64,000 bases of DNA from Pseudomonas oryzicola (lineage in GTDB: Bacteria > Pseudomonadota > Gammaproteobacteria > Pseudomonadales > Pseudomonadaceae), in contig NZ_JABWRZ020000005.1 in NCBI RefSeq assembly GCF_014269185.2, positions 1 to 64,000 on the forward strand, given 5' to 3'. The notes under the pieces are model-generated. The model was not told the DNA's origin. It saw only the letters and a program-made list of their open reading frames with translations, and searched no databases. Made by a program: the position numbers and the translations under genes. Below are positions 18,192 through 26,334 of this stretch, one piece after another. The stretch's first letter is position 1. Each line of letters begins with the position of its first letter.

Positions 18192-19133
18192 ATGTCCACT
18201 CGCGAAATCCGCATCGCCACCCGTAAAAGTGCCTTGGCCCTGTGGCAGGCCGAATACGTCAAAGCCCGCATCGAGCAGGCTCATCCTGGTCTGCTAGTGA
18301 CCCTGGTGCCCATGGTCAGCCGCGGTGACAAGCTGCTCGACGCACCCCTGGCGAAGATCGGCGGCAAGGGCCTGTTCGTCAAGGAACTGGAAACCGCCCT
18401 GCTGGACAATGAAGCCGACATCGCCGTGCATTCGATGAAGGACGTGCCCATGGACTTCCCCGAAGGCCTGGGCCTGTACTGCATCTGCGAGCGCGAAGAC
18501 CCGCGTGACGCCTTTGTCTCCAACCGCTTTGCCAGCCTCGAAGCACTGCCGGCCGGCAGCATCGTCGGCACCTCCAGCCTGCGCCGTCAGGCCCAGTTGC
18601 TGGCGCGCCGCCCCGACTTGCAGATCCGCTTCCTGCGCGGCAACGTCAACACCCGCCTGGCCAAGCTGGATGCCGGTGAGTACGACGCCATCATCCTCGC
18701 CGCCGCCGGCCTGATCCGCCTGGGCTTCGAAGACCGCATCACCTCCACCATCAGCGTCGATGACAGCCTGCCAGCGGGTGGCCAGGGTGCGGTGGGCATC
18801 GAATGCCGCAGCGCCGATCGCGAGATCCATGCGCTGCTGGCACCGCTGCACCATGTCGACACCGCCGACCGGGTAGTGGCCGAGCGCGCCCTGAACAAAC
18901 GCCTGAATGGCGGCTGCCAGGTACCAATCGCCTGCTACGCGGTGCTGGAAGGTGACCAGTTGTGGCTGCGTGGCCTGGTCGGCCAGCCCAGCGGCGGCAC
19001 CCTGCTGGTGGCGGAAGCCCGGGCGCCTCGTGGCAACGCCGAGGTGCTCGGCGTGCAGGTCGCCGAAGATCTGCTGGGGCAGGGCGCCGAGGCCATCCTC
19101 AAGGAAGTCTACGGCGAGGCCGGCCACCCGTGA
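18192..19133 (+). CDS. hemC: Hydroxymethylbilane synthase (porphobilinogen deaminase)
   Basis: 313 residues. It polymerises four porphobilinogens to hydroxymethylbilane in heme synthesis. Family signatures are [25 protein letters not shown] with the catalytic Asp region before it (AVHSMKD), and the dipyrromethane-cofactor Cys in [13 protein letters not shown] 18192 gives the standard N-terminus [13 protein letters not shown]. Its stop overlaps the hemD start (GTGA). Confidence 0.97.
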   Translation: MSTREIRIATRKSALALWQAEYVKARIEQAHPGLLVTLVPMVSRGDKLLDAPLAKIGGKGLFVKELETALLDNEADIAVHSMKDVPMDFPEGLGLYCICEREDPRDAFVSNRFASLEALPAGSIVGTSSLRRQAQLLARRPDLQIRFLRGNVNTRLAKLDAGEYDAIILAAAGLIRLGFEDRITSTISVDDSLPAGGQGAVGIECRSADREIHALLAPLHHVDTADRVVAERALNKRLNGGCQVPIACYAVLEGDQLWLRGLVGQPSGGTLLVAEARAPRGNAEVLGVQVAEDLLGQGAEAILKEVYGEAGHP

Positions 19134-19897
19134 GCCCATGGCGCCTGTTGCTGACCCGGCCTGCCGAAGACTGCGCAGCTTTGGCGCAAAGCCTGGCGGT
19201 GGCGGGGGTGGGCAGTAGCTGCCTGCCGCTGCTGGCGATCGAGCCCGTGGTTGTGGATAACCGCCAGCGCCGATTTCTGGAGGGTCTGTCGGGTTTCCAG
19301 GCAATCATCGTGGTCAGCAAACCGGCCGCCAGGTTATTGCTCGAACAACTGGCCCAGGCCGGCCTGCAGCCGCCACGACAAGGCTGGTTCACTGTGGGCG
19401 AAGCGACCGCGGCGGTGCTGCAGGCGGCGGGCCTGGCAGTTAACGTCCCATCGGCTGGCGATGACAGCGAAGCCTTGCTGGCGCTGCCAGCCCTGCGCCA
19501 GGCTGTAGCCGTACCGACGCCGCGCATCTTGATCGTGCGCGGGGTCGGAGGTCGCGAACTGCTGGCAGAGCGTCTTGCAGAGCAAGGTGCTAGTGTCGAT
19601 TATCTGGAACTGTATCGTCGTTGCCTGCCGGATTACCCGCCGGGCACCTTGATGCGCCGCATCGAAGCGGAACGCCTCAATGGCCTGGTGGTCAGCAGTG
19701 GGCAGGGTTTTGAGCACTTGCAGCAAATGGCCGGCGCCGATTGGCCGCAGCTGGCACGCCTGCCGCTGTTCGTGCCCAGCCCGCGGGTCGCCGAACAGGC
19801 CAGGGCCGCCGGGGCCCAACAGGTTGTGGATTGCCGTGGCGCCAGTGCCACGGCCTTGCTGGCAGCCGTGCAGCGCAGCGCTGCACCTGCCTCCTAA
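19130..19897 (+). CDS. hemD: Uroporphyrinogen-III synthase
   Basis: 255 residues from GTG 19130, which overlaps the hemC stop; the open frame extends upstream through hemC but the family begins at [11 protein letters not shown]. It closes and inverts ring D of hydroxymethylbilane to give uroporphyrinogen III. The two-domain HemD fold is suggested by [28 protein letters not shown] and the C-terminal [15 protein letters not shown]. Sequence conservation is low in this family, so the call also leans on the position between hemC and hemX. Confidence 0.93.
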   Translation: MSPWRLLLTRPAEDCAALAQSLAVAGVGSSCLPLLAIEPVVVDNRQRRFLEGLSGFQAIIVVSKPAARLLLEQLAQAGLQPPRQGWFTVGEATAAVLQAAGLAVNVPSAGDDSEALLALPALRQAVAVPTPRILIVRGVGGRELLAERLAEQGASVDYLELYRRCLPDYPPGTLMRRIEAERLNGLVVSSGQGFEHLQQMAGADWPQLARLPLFVPSPRVAEQARAAGAQQVVDCRGASATALLAAVQRSAAPAS

Positions 19898-19942
19898 GGC
19901 GCTAAGCTGAACGCGGTGCGCCCCCATGCAAAGGATGGATAC

Positions 19943-21043
19943 GTGAGCGAGACTGTCTTGTCCAAAAACGATCAGCCGTCGGCACAGGCGCCGGCGGAAC
20001 CCGTCACCGTCCCGCCTGCCAAGCGCTCCGGCAGTGGTCTGGCAACGCTGGCCCTGCTGCTGGGTGCGGCCGGGGTCGCGGTAGGTGGCTGGGGTGTCTG
20101 GCAGGTGCGTCAACTGCAAGGCAGCGAATTCAACCAGGGCCAGCACATCGAGGCGCTGAACCGACGCGCCGAAGCCCTGCAGCAGCGTGAACAGCAGATC
20201 AGCGCGCAACTGGCCAGCCTGCCGGCTGCCAGCGAGCTGGAAGACCGCCGCCGCCTGGTGGCGCAGCTGCAAGGCGACCAGCAACGCCTTAGCCAGCGCC
20301 TGGAAACCGTGCTGGGTGAAAGCCGCAAGGAATGGCGCCTGGCCGAGGCCGAGCACTTGCTGCGCCTGGCCACCCTGCGCCTGTCGGCGCTGCAGGACAT
20401 CACCAGTGCCAAAGCGCTGGTCGAGGGTGCTGACGAGATCCTGCGTGAACAGAGCGACCCCGGCGCCTTCGCCGCCCGCGAGCAGCTGGCGCGTAGTCTG
20501 GCCACGCTCAACAGCACGCAGCAACCGGACCGTACTGGCCTGTTTCTGAAACTGGCCGCGCAGCGCGAGCTGGTGCAGCAGCTCAGCGCCCAGTCGCCAG
20601 AGTTCGCCAGCAATGCCGATGCGCTCGGTGCCCTGACCTCCGACGGCGATGGCGCCAGCCGCCTGTCGCAGTGGTGGGCCGAGATCTCCAAATACTTCCA
20701 GATCGACTTCAACGCCGATGACAACGTGCGCCCATTGCTGGCCGGGCAGCAGTTGAACCAGCTGCGCCTGGCCCTGAGCCTGACAATAGAGCAGGCCCAG
20801 TGGGCGGCGCTCAACGGCGACGCCAAGGTCTACACCCAAGCCCTGGACGATGCCCGTAGCGTGCTGCTGGCTAACTTCAACGCCGATAACCCGCAAAGCA
20901 AGGCCATGCTCGACAGCCTCAACGCCCTGGCGGAGCAGCCGGTCTCGGTGGTCACCCCCGACCTGAGCGAAAGCCTGGCTGCAGTGCAGGCGTACATCCA
21001 GCGCCGTCACCTGCCGGCCGAGGCTGAAGGGGGCAAGCCATGA
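19943..21043 (+). CDS. hemX: HemX-type membrane protein
   Basis: 366 residues from GTG 19943, chosen because AAGGAT lies 6 bp upstream. It has a cytoplasmic Pro/Ala-rich tail, a single transmembrane helix (LATLALLLGAAGVAVGG) and a long periplasmic coiled-coil region rich in Gln/Arg/Leu. The family was annotated as uroporphyrinogen-III C-methyltransferase but carries no methyltransferase motifs; its true role is unclear. It is cotranscribed with hemCD and overlaps hemY by ATGA. Confidence 0.85.
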   Translation: MSETVLSKNDQPSAQAPAEPVTVPPAKRSGSGLATLALLLGAAGVAVGGWGVWQVRQLQGSEFNQGQHIEALNRRAEALQQREQQISAQLASLPAASELEDRRRLVAQLQGDQQRLSQRLETVLGESRKEWRLAEAEHLLRLATLRLSALQDITSAKALVEGADEILREQSDPGAFAAREQLARSLATLNSTQQPDRTGLFLKLAAQRELVQQLSAQSPEFASNADALGALTSDGDGASRLSQWWAEISKYFQIDFNADDNVRPLLAGQQLNQLRLALSLTIEQAQWAALNGDAKVYTQALDDARSVLLANFNADNPQSKAMLDSLNALAEQPVSVVTPDLSESLAAVQAYIQRRHLPAEAEGGKP

Positions 21044-22278
21044 AGCGCGTCTACCTGCTGGCCGTACTGGCGATCGTGATTGCCGCCGCGCTGGGTATCG
21101 CAGTCGCCAAGCACAGCGGTTATGTGCTGATTTCCTACGGCAGTTTCCGCTATCAGTCGGGGCTGTGGGCAGCCCTGGCCGGCTTGCTGGCGGTGATCGT
21201 GTTGTTGTGGCTGCTGCGCTACCTGGTCGGCCTGGTGCTGACCTCCAGCGGCGTGGTCAACCCGTGGTCGCGGCGCAACCGCAGCCGACGCATTCGCTTG
21301 TCCATCGAACAGGGCCAGCTGGACCTTGCCGAAGGCCGCTGGGCCAGCGCCCAACGCCATCTGCACCGGGCCGCCGAGGCCGAACGCCAGCCGCTGTTGC
21401 TCTACCTCGGTGCGGCGCGCGCCGCCAACGAGCAAGGCCGTACTGAAGACAGCGACAACTTGCTGGAGCGTGCCCTGGAGCGCCAGCCGCAAGCGGAGCT
21501 GGCCATTGCCTTGACCCATGCGCAGTTGCAAATGGACCGTGGTGAAAGCGATGGCGCCCTGGAAACCCTGCTGGCCATGCAGGAACGCCACCCGCACAAC
21601 AGCCAGGTGCTGCGCCTGCTGCAGCGCCTGTACCAGGAGCGCGGCGACTGGTCGGCCTTGATCCGCCTGCTGCCCGACCTGCGCAAAGGCAAGGTGCTGC
21701 CGGCCGCCGAGCTGTCCGCCCTGGAGCAGCGTGCCTGGGGGCAGAACCTGAGCCTGGCCTCGACCCGGGGCGAGGATGCGCAAAGTGCGCGTCAGGCCTT
21801 GGAGCGTGCCTGGCAGCAACTGACCGCGGCCCAGCGCCAGGAACCACAACTGGTGCTGGCCTATGCCGAGCAGTTGCGCCAGGTCGGCGCCCAGAGTGAA
21901 GCCGAGCAAGTGCTGCGCGCCGCCCTCAAGCGTGAGTACGAAAGCCACCTGGCTCGCCTGTACGGCCTGGTGCGTGGCGAGGACCCGGCGCGCCAGCTGC
22001 AAACCGCCGAAGGCTGGCTCAAGGCTCACCCGGAAGACGCCAGCCTGCTGCTGACCCTGGGCCGCCTGAGCTTGCAGAACCGCCTGTGGGGCAAGGCGCG
22101 CGACTACCTGGAAAGCAGCCTGCGCATGGAACGCAACCCCGAGGCCTGCGCCGAGCTGGCCCGGCTGCTCGCCGGCCTTGGCGAGACCGAGCGTAGCAAC
22201 CAGTTGTTCCAGGAGGGCCTCAGCTTGCTGGATGAGCGCCTGCTGGCCCTGCCATTGCCAGAGGGCGTGCGCGCCTGA
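21040..22278 (+). CDS. hemY: HemY-type TPR membrane protein
   Basis: 412 residues. Two N-terminal transmembrane helices (about 4-22 and 40-62) are followed by a TPR-rich cytoplasmic or periplasmic domain (NLLERALERQPQAELAIALT; LGRLSLQNRLWGKARDYLES). This is the gammaproteobacterial HemY, proposed to scaffold or regulate coproporphyrin steps, not the protoporphyrinogen oxidase of the same name in Bacillus. It is the last gene of the hemCDXY unit and overlaps hemX by ATGA. Confidence 0.88.
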   Translation: MKRVYLLAVLAIVIAAALGIAVAKHSGYVLISYGSFRYQSGLWAALAGLLAVIVLLWLLRYLVGLVLTSSGVVNPWSRRNRSRRIRLSIEQGQLDLAEGRWASAQRHLHRAAEAERQPLLLYLGAARAANEQGRTEDSDNLLERALERQPQAELAIALTHAQLQMDRGESDGALETLLAMQERHPHNSQVLRLLQRLYQERGDWSALIRLLPDLRKGKVLPAAELSALEQRAWGQNLSLASTRGEDAQSARQALERAWQQLTAAQRQEPQLVLAYAEQLRQVGAQSEAEQVLRAALKREYESHLARLYGLVRGEDPARQLQTAEGWLKAHPEDASLLLTLGRLSLQNRLWGKARDYLESSLRMERNPEACAELARLLAGLGETERSNQLFQEGLSLLDERLLALPLPEGVRA

Positions 22279-22283
22279 CCCTA

Positions 22284-22315
22284 CCCATGGCCCGCGCCAA
22301 GGTGCGGGCCATGGG
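22284..22315 (+). terminator. Hairpin after hemY
   Basis: A perfect 12-bp inverted repeat (cccatggcccgc, 22284-22295 with 22304-22315) lies 5 bp after the hemY stop. There is no T-tract, so it is a probable but not certain terminator. Confidence 0.55.
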
Positions 22316-22499
22316 GGCGGGTAACTTATCCATTGATGCAGGCTGGATCTGCAGTCTCTTTCTTCAGACGTTTCCTACCTATTTGCTGGAAATTTCCTTC
22401 GCGATTCAGCGACTTGTCGCTGCTGTCGTGCCTTGAAACAAAGCGTGCCTTTCCTCTACCGTTTCAAGCCACTTCATCATTCCGGGACCTTGACCGCCC

Positions 22500-23006
22500 A
22501 TGCTGCCGGCCCGTTTGCGTACCTTTTTCCTACCTGCCTGCCTGGTCGCACTGGCGGTGCTTGTCGCGTCCTTTCAGCTGGAAAATGCCCTGGGGTTGGT
22601 GCCGTGTCCATTGTGTTTCAGCCAGCGGCTGTTGCTTGGCCTATACGCGCTACTGTGCCTCGGGGCGGTGCTGCAGGCACCGGGCTCCCAGGGTGTCCGC
22701 TGTTATGCGCGGGCGACGCTAGGCTGTTCGCTGGCGGGAGCATTGCTGGCGGCACGGCACGTATGGTTGCAGGGAGCGGACGATGCCCTGCCGCTCTGCC
22801 CGCTGCCGATCGCATGGGTATTGCAACAATCCTGGAGCGAAGCGGCGCGGCAACTGTTGCTCGGCGGCCCTGACTGCAACTCGCTGACCTGGAGTTTTCT
22901 CGACCTGACGCTACCCGAGTGGAGCTTGCTGGCCTTCCTGCTGCTGGCGGTGCCGCCCGCGAGCTGCCTGCTGGCGTATCGTTTCCGCACCCTGACCAGA
23001 ACTTGA
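22500..23006 (+). CDS. dsbB: Disulfide bond formation protein DsbB
   Basis: 168 residues, four predicted transmembrane helices. It reoxidises DsbA and passes electrons to quinones. The first periplasmic loop has the redox pair CPLC; the second loop has the Cys pair around LCPLP and PDCNS, as in the family. The Arg after the first pair (CFSQRLLL) matches the quinone-binding region. It lies 3' of hemY but behind that gene's hairpin, so it may have its own promoter. Confidence 0.92.
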   Translation: MLPARLRTFFLPACLVALAVLVASFQLENALGLVPCPLCFSQRLLLGLYALLCLGAVLQAPGSQGVRCYARATLGCSLAGALLAARHVWLQGADDALPLCPLPIAWVLQQSWSEAARQLLLGGPDCNSLTWSFLDLTLPEWSLLAFLLLAVPPASCLLAYRFRTLTRT

Positions 23007-23237
23007 CCTGGCGCAAGGCTTGACCAGTAGCGCGACCAATGGCGGTGTAACAAGGTATTAAACGCTTGTATGAACTTTGTCCACTGCGTACCTTGATGGG
23101 CAGCACGCGCGGGAATAATCTCGCAACACGCATACCGAAAACACAACTGCTCGATGCCGTCCTGCTGATGTCACCTTTGTGCTGCACGGTCGTAGTGCGA
23201 GGTGCAGCGGCATCTACCCAGAAGGGAAGAGATCGCC

Positions 23238-23708
23238 ATGCTCGATAGTTGTCAGAACGCTCAGGAACGCTGGGGTGGGGTTCACAAGCTGATCGATCGC
23301 TGGCTGGAGGAGCGCCAGGAACTGGTGCAGGCTTTCCGCGCATTGCGCGACGCCAAGCCGGCCTTTGCCGACAAGGATACGAACGGGGACTTTTGCACAC
23401 TCCTTGTCGACTACGTTTCGGCGTGGCATTTCGAAGTCAGCGAACAATTGGTCAGTGAGGCTAAGGCGTTTGGTGATACGCGAGGCCTGGAACTGGTCAC
23501 GCAGATCAATCCGCGCATTGATGAAAGCACCCAGTTTGCACTGGCCTTCAATGACCATTGCGATAAAGGCGAATGCAAGGACACCGAACGCTTCGCCGAG
23601 AAGCTGTCCAAGCTGGGAGCCCTGCTGCATGAGCGCTTCGAACTTGAAGACTGCCTGATCGAGGTGCTGCACAACGCGCACAAGGAAGAGGGCGCGGTCG
23701 AGGCCTGA
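23238..23708 (+). CDS. rsd: Anti-sigma-70 regulator Rsd/AlgQ
   Basis: 156 residues from ATG 23238 (purine-rich GGGAAGAG upstream). The Rsd/AlgQ pattern is clear: [21 protein letters not shown] at the N-terminus, [15 protein letters not shown] in the middle and [16 protein letters not shown] near the end. The protein binds region 4 of RpoD and shifts RNA polymerase toward alternative sigma factors; in P. aeruginosa AlgQ affects alginate and virulence genes. It is convergent with the FKBP gene. Confidence 0.93.
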   Translation: MLDSCQNAQERWGGVHKLIDRWLEERQELVQAFRALRDAKPAFADKDTNGDFCTLLVDYVSAWHFEVSEQLVSEAKAFGDTRGLELVTQINPRIDESTQFALAFNDHCDKGECKDTERFAEKLSKLGALLHERFELEDCLIEVLHNAHKEEGAVEA

Positions 23709-23717
23709 CGGCGCAGG

Positions 23718-24356
23718 TCAATCAGCAACTGCCAGCAGTTCGATCTCGAACACCAGAGGGGTGTAGGGTGCGATCAGATCACCCGCACCCTCGGCACCAT
23801 AAGCTTGCGCCGACGGAATCACCAGGCGCCATTTGGCGCCGGTGCGCATCTGCGGCAACGCCACCTGCCACCCTTCGATTACCGAATCCAGGTTGAACCA
23901 TTGGGGTGTCTGGTTCTGGTCGAATACCGAACCATCGGGCAGCCTGCCCACATAACGCACCTGCACCTTGCCGCCAGCTTTGGGCTGCGCGCCCGTACCT
24001 GCCTGCAGCTCGCTGTAGAGCATGCCCCCCGGTAGTTCGTGTACACCGTAACGACCGCGCTCGTTGGCCATGAAGCGTGTCTCGGCAGCTTGCTGTTTCT
24101 GCGCGGCGGCATCGCCTTCCTGCGCTTCATGTTGCTGCAGCACAGCCTGCATGCGTGCCTTGTCGAGCTTCAGCGGTTGCCCTTGGTAAGACGCACGCAG
24201 GGCTTCGACCAATGTATCCAGTTCCAGGTCCGGCATCTCCTGGCGCAGCCGCTCGCCCAGGCTGGCGCCAAGGCTGTAGGCCAGGTCGTGTTCATCATTG
24301 TTGGCCAGGGCGAGAGGGGCCAGCAGGCATAAACCTAAAACTAGATAGCGAGGCAT
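23718..24356 (-). CDS. FKBP-type peptidyl-prolyl isomerase, periplasmic
   Basis: 212 residues from ATG 24356 (AGGAAC just upstream). A cleavable signal peptide (LVLGLCLLAPLALA) is followed by the N-terminal helical dimerisation region of the FkpA/Mip type (DLAYSLGASLGERL) and a C-terminal FKBP domain (about 115-210) with VQVRYVGRLPDGSVFDQ, VIEGWQVALPQMRTGAKW and the family's Ala-Tyr-Gly near the end. It should act as a periplasmic folding helper. It is convergent with rsd, 9 bp apart. Confidence 0.92.
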   Translation of the reverse strand: MPRYLVLGLCLLAPLALANNDEHDLAYSLGASLGERLRQEMPDLELDTLVEALRASYQGQPLKLDKARMQAVLQQHEAQEGDAAAQKQQAAETRFMANERGRYGVHELPGGMLYSELQAGTGAQPKAGGKVQVRYVGRLPDGSVFDQNQTPQWFNLDSVIEGWQVALPQMRTGAKWRLVIPSAQAYGAEGAGDLIAPYTPLVFEIELLAVAD

Positions 24357-24424
24357 GATCAGTTCCTGCGTCAATGAGCAGGGAATTATGCCAGTGTTCA
24401 GTTTTGTATTGTGCGTACTTGCAG

Positions 24425-24542
24425 GCCCTGCAGGAGCGGCCTCGTGTCTCGATGGGGGGCGAAGCGCCCCAGGATTTGTGCATCGCATTTGATAATGCCG
24501 GGGCTGCTTCGCTCCATCGCGACAAGGCCGCCCCTACAGGGC
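24425..24542. repeat. REP pair in the gap before algP
   Basis: Imperfect inverted arms of about 30 bp (24425-24455 and 24514-24542, core gccctgcaggagcggcc) enclose a second small hairpin ggggcgaagcgcccc. They occupy the 375-bp gap between the divergent FKBP and algP genes. No other feature was seen in the gap apart from an AT-rich stretch around 24570-24600 before algP. Confidence 0.7.
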
Positions 24543-24731
24543 ACGGCGCAGTTCAGATAGTTGCCGAATATCTGCAATCATTTATTCAGCAACTACACTT
24601 GCTCGGAGCTGCAAGATAACAACTTTGCCCAGGCATGCAACGCGGCGTAAACAATACTGTCAACATGCCCTAGCGGCGGTAGCAGCAGAAGCATAGTATG
24701 AGCCGCAATCTCATCAGCCAGGAGGTAAACC

Positions 24732-25826
24732 ATGTCGGCCAAGAAGAAGCCAGTAAGTACGCCGTTACACCTGCTCCAGCAACTTTCGGGCAGCCTGCTC
24801 GAACACTTGGAGGATGCCTGCTCGCAAGCGCTGGCTGATGCGGAAAAACTGCTGGCCAAGTTGGAAAAGCAGCGTGGCAAGGCCCAGGAAAAACTGCACA
24901 GCGGTCGTCAGAAACTGCAAGACGCGGCCAAGGCAGGTAAAGCCAAGGCACAGGCCAAGGCACATAAAGCCATTGGTGAACTGGAAGAATTGCTCGATTC
25001 TCTCAAGGAACGTCAAACCCAGACCCGTTCCTATATTCAACAACTCAAGCGCGATGCCCAGGCCAGCCTCAAGCTGGCTCAAGGTGTAGGCAAGGTTCGC
25101 GAAGCCGCAGCCAAGGCCCTTGACCAGCGCGCTGCAGCCAAGCCAGCGGCCAAGGCCACCGCAACTGCCAAACCGGCGGCGAAAACCGCTGCTGCCAAAA
25201 CTGCAGCCAAGCCAGCAGCCAGAACCACTGCAACTGCCAAACCAGCGGCCAAAACTGCTGCTGCCAAACCGGCGGCCAAGCCAGCAGCCAAAACCGCTGC
25301 TGCAGCCAAGCCGGCAGCCAAGCCAGCGGGCAAAACTGCTGCAGCCAAGCCGGCAGCCAAGCCAGCGGCCAAAACTGCTGCAGCCAAGCCGGCAGCCAAA
25401 CCAGCGGCCAAAACTGCTGCAGCCAAGCCGGCAGCCAAACCAGCGGGCAAAACTGCGGCTGCCAAACCGGCGGCCAAGCCAGCAGCCAAAACCGCTGCTG
25501 CAGCCAAGCCGGCAGCCAAGCCAGTGGCCAAAACTACTGCAGCTGCCAAGCCAGCGGCGAAGACCACCGCAGCTGCCAAGCCAGCACCAGCCAAAGCCAC
25601 CGCTAGCAAGCCAGCCGCGAAACCCGTCGCTGCGAAAGCGCCAGCCCGTACGGCGGCCAAGCCAGCCGCGGCCAAACCTGCCGCCAGCAAGCCAGCCGAA
25701 GCCAAACCGGCTACGCCTGCCGCCAGCAGTCCGGCCGTCGCAACCAACTCGGCCACCCCTGCCGCTTCGGTAGCACCTTCGGCACCCGCCAGTACCCCGG
25801 TTCAGGCGCCTTCTTCGGCGTCCTGA
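24732..25826 (+). CDS. algP: Histone H1-like regulator AlgP
   Basis: 364 residues, preceded by AGGAGG. Residues 1-130 form a helical/coiled-coil domain rich in Lys and Gln (LLAKLEKQRGKAQEKL). Residues about 135-310 are tandem KPAAK-type repeats (units such as KPAAKTAAA), highly basic like eukaryotic histone H1 tails. A Pro/Ser-rich tail follows. In P. aeruginosa AlgP (AlgR3) modulates alginate genes. The DNA repeats (ccggcagccaagcc units) make copy number prone to slippage. The 3' end overlaps the convergent gene by 25 bp. Confidence 0.92.
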   Translation: MSAKKKPVSTPLHLLQQLSGSLLEHLEDACSQALADAEKLLAKLEKQRGKAQEKLHSGRQKLQDAAKAGKAKAQAKAHKAIGELEELLDSLKERQTQTRSYIQQLKRDAQASLKLAQGVGKVREAAAKALDQRAAAKPAAKATATAKPAAKTAAAKTAAKPAARTTATAKPAAKTAAAKPAAKPAAKTAAAAKPAAKPAGKTAAAKPAAKPAAKTAAAKPAAKPAAKTAAAKPAAKPAGKTAAAKPAAKPAAKTAAAAKPAAKPVAKTTAAAKPAAKTTAAAKPAPAKATASKPAAKPVAAKAPARTAAKPAAAKPAASKPAEAKPATPAASSPAVATNSATPAASVAPSAPASTPVQAPSSAS

Positions 25827-26284
25827 AGCGCGGTCGCCGCGACGCGCAACTGGTCCAGCGCGTCGTGGTGGCGGACCAGGTCCGGCGCCAGCCGGGCCAG
25901 CCAGTCGCCCGCGGGCACGTCAGCGTCCGTGGGCCACTGTTGTGCACACGCTTGCAAGCGTTCCAGCAAGGCCTTCTCCGCCTGCAGTTCCAGCTGCTTG
26001 ACCTGGTCACGCAACGCCACCAGCTGCGCATCACCCTGCGCTGTCGCGCGCCACTGTTGGCGCAGGCTGCGTAACGGCGCGACCACGTCACGTTGCCAGG
26101 GCTCGGCAACCGCGCGCAACATCTGCGCGCGCTCGTCCAGCACGGCCACGCCAAGTGCTTGCAGCCAGGTTGCGCACAGCAACAGGCAGACATCGCCACC
26201 CTGGGCCTGCAAGGCGAGGCAGGCCGCTTCCACGCCGGGCCTGGCATACAGGGCCAGGGCGTGATTCCACAGGTCGGTGTGCAT
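25802..26284 (-). CDS. TIGR02444-type conserved protein
   Basis: 160 residues, helical. The N-terminus (DLWNHALALYARPGVEAACLALQ) and the LLCATWLQALG segment fit a small Pseudomonas/gammaproteobacterial family that I recall as TIGR02444, of unknown function. It has no signal peptide. It converges on algP with a 25-bp 3' overlap and is divergent from the ABC-F gene across 50 bp, an arrangement conserved in pseudomonads as far as I recall. Confidence 0.72.
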   Translation of the reverse strand: MHTDLWNHALALYARPGVEAACLALQAQGGDVCLLLCATWLQALGVAVLDERAQMLRAVAEPWQRDVVAPLRSLRQQWRATAQGDAQLVALRDQVKQLELQAEKALLERLQACAQQWPTDADVPAGDWLARLAPDLVRHHDALDQLRVAATALQDAEEGA

Positions 26285-26334
26285 GGTTCCACTCGCGCTA
26301 TGGGCCGAGGAAGCTGGTAGACTCCGCGACCATC

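Noticed and set aside
25079..25756. Ala/Gly/Leu-rich minus-strand frame opposite algP
   Set aside because: It is the antisense of KPAA repeats; composition follows directly from the repeat DNA, with no start context.
24732..25826. Possible CRISPR-like array in the regular repeats of algP
   Set aside because: The repeats are in-frame coding units without unique spacers, and no cas genes are present.
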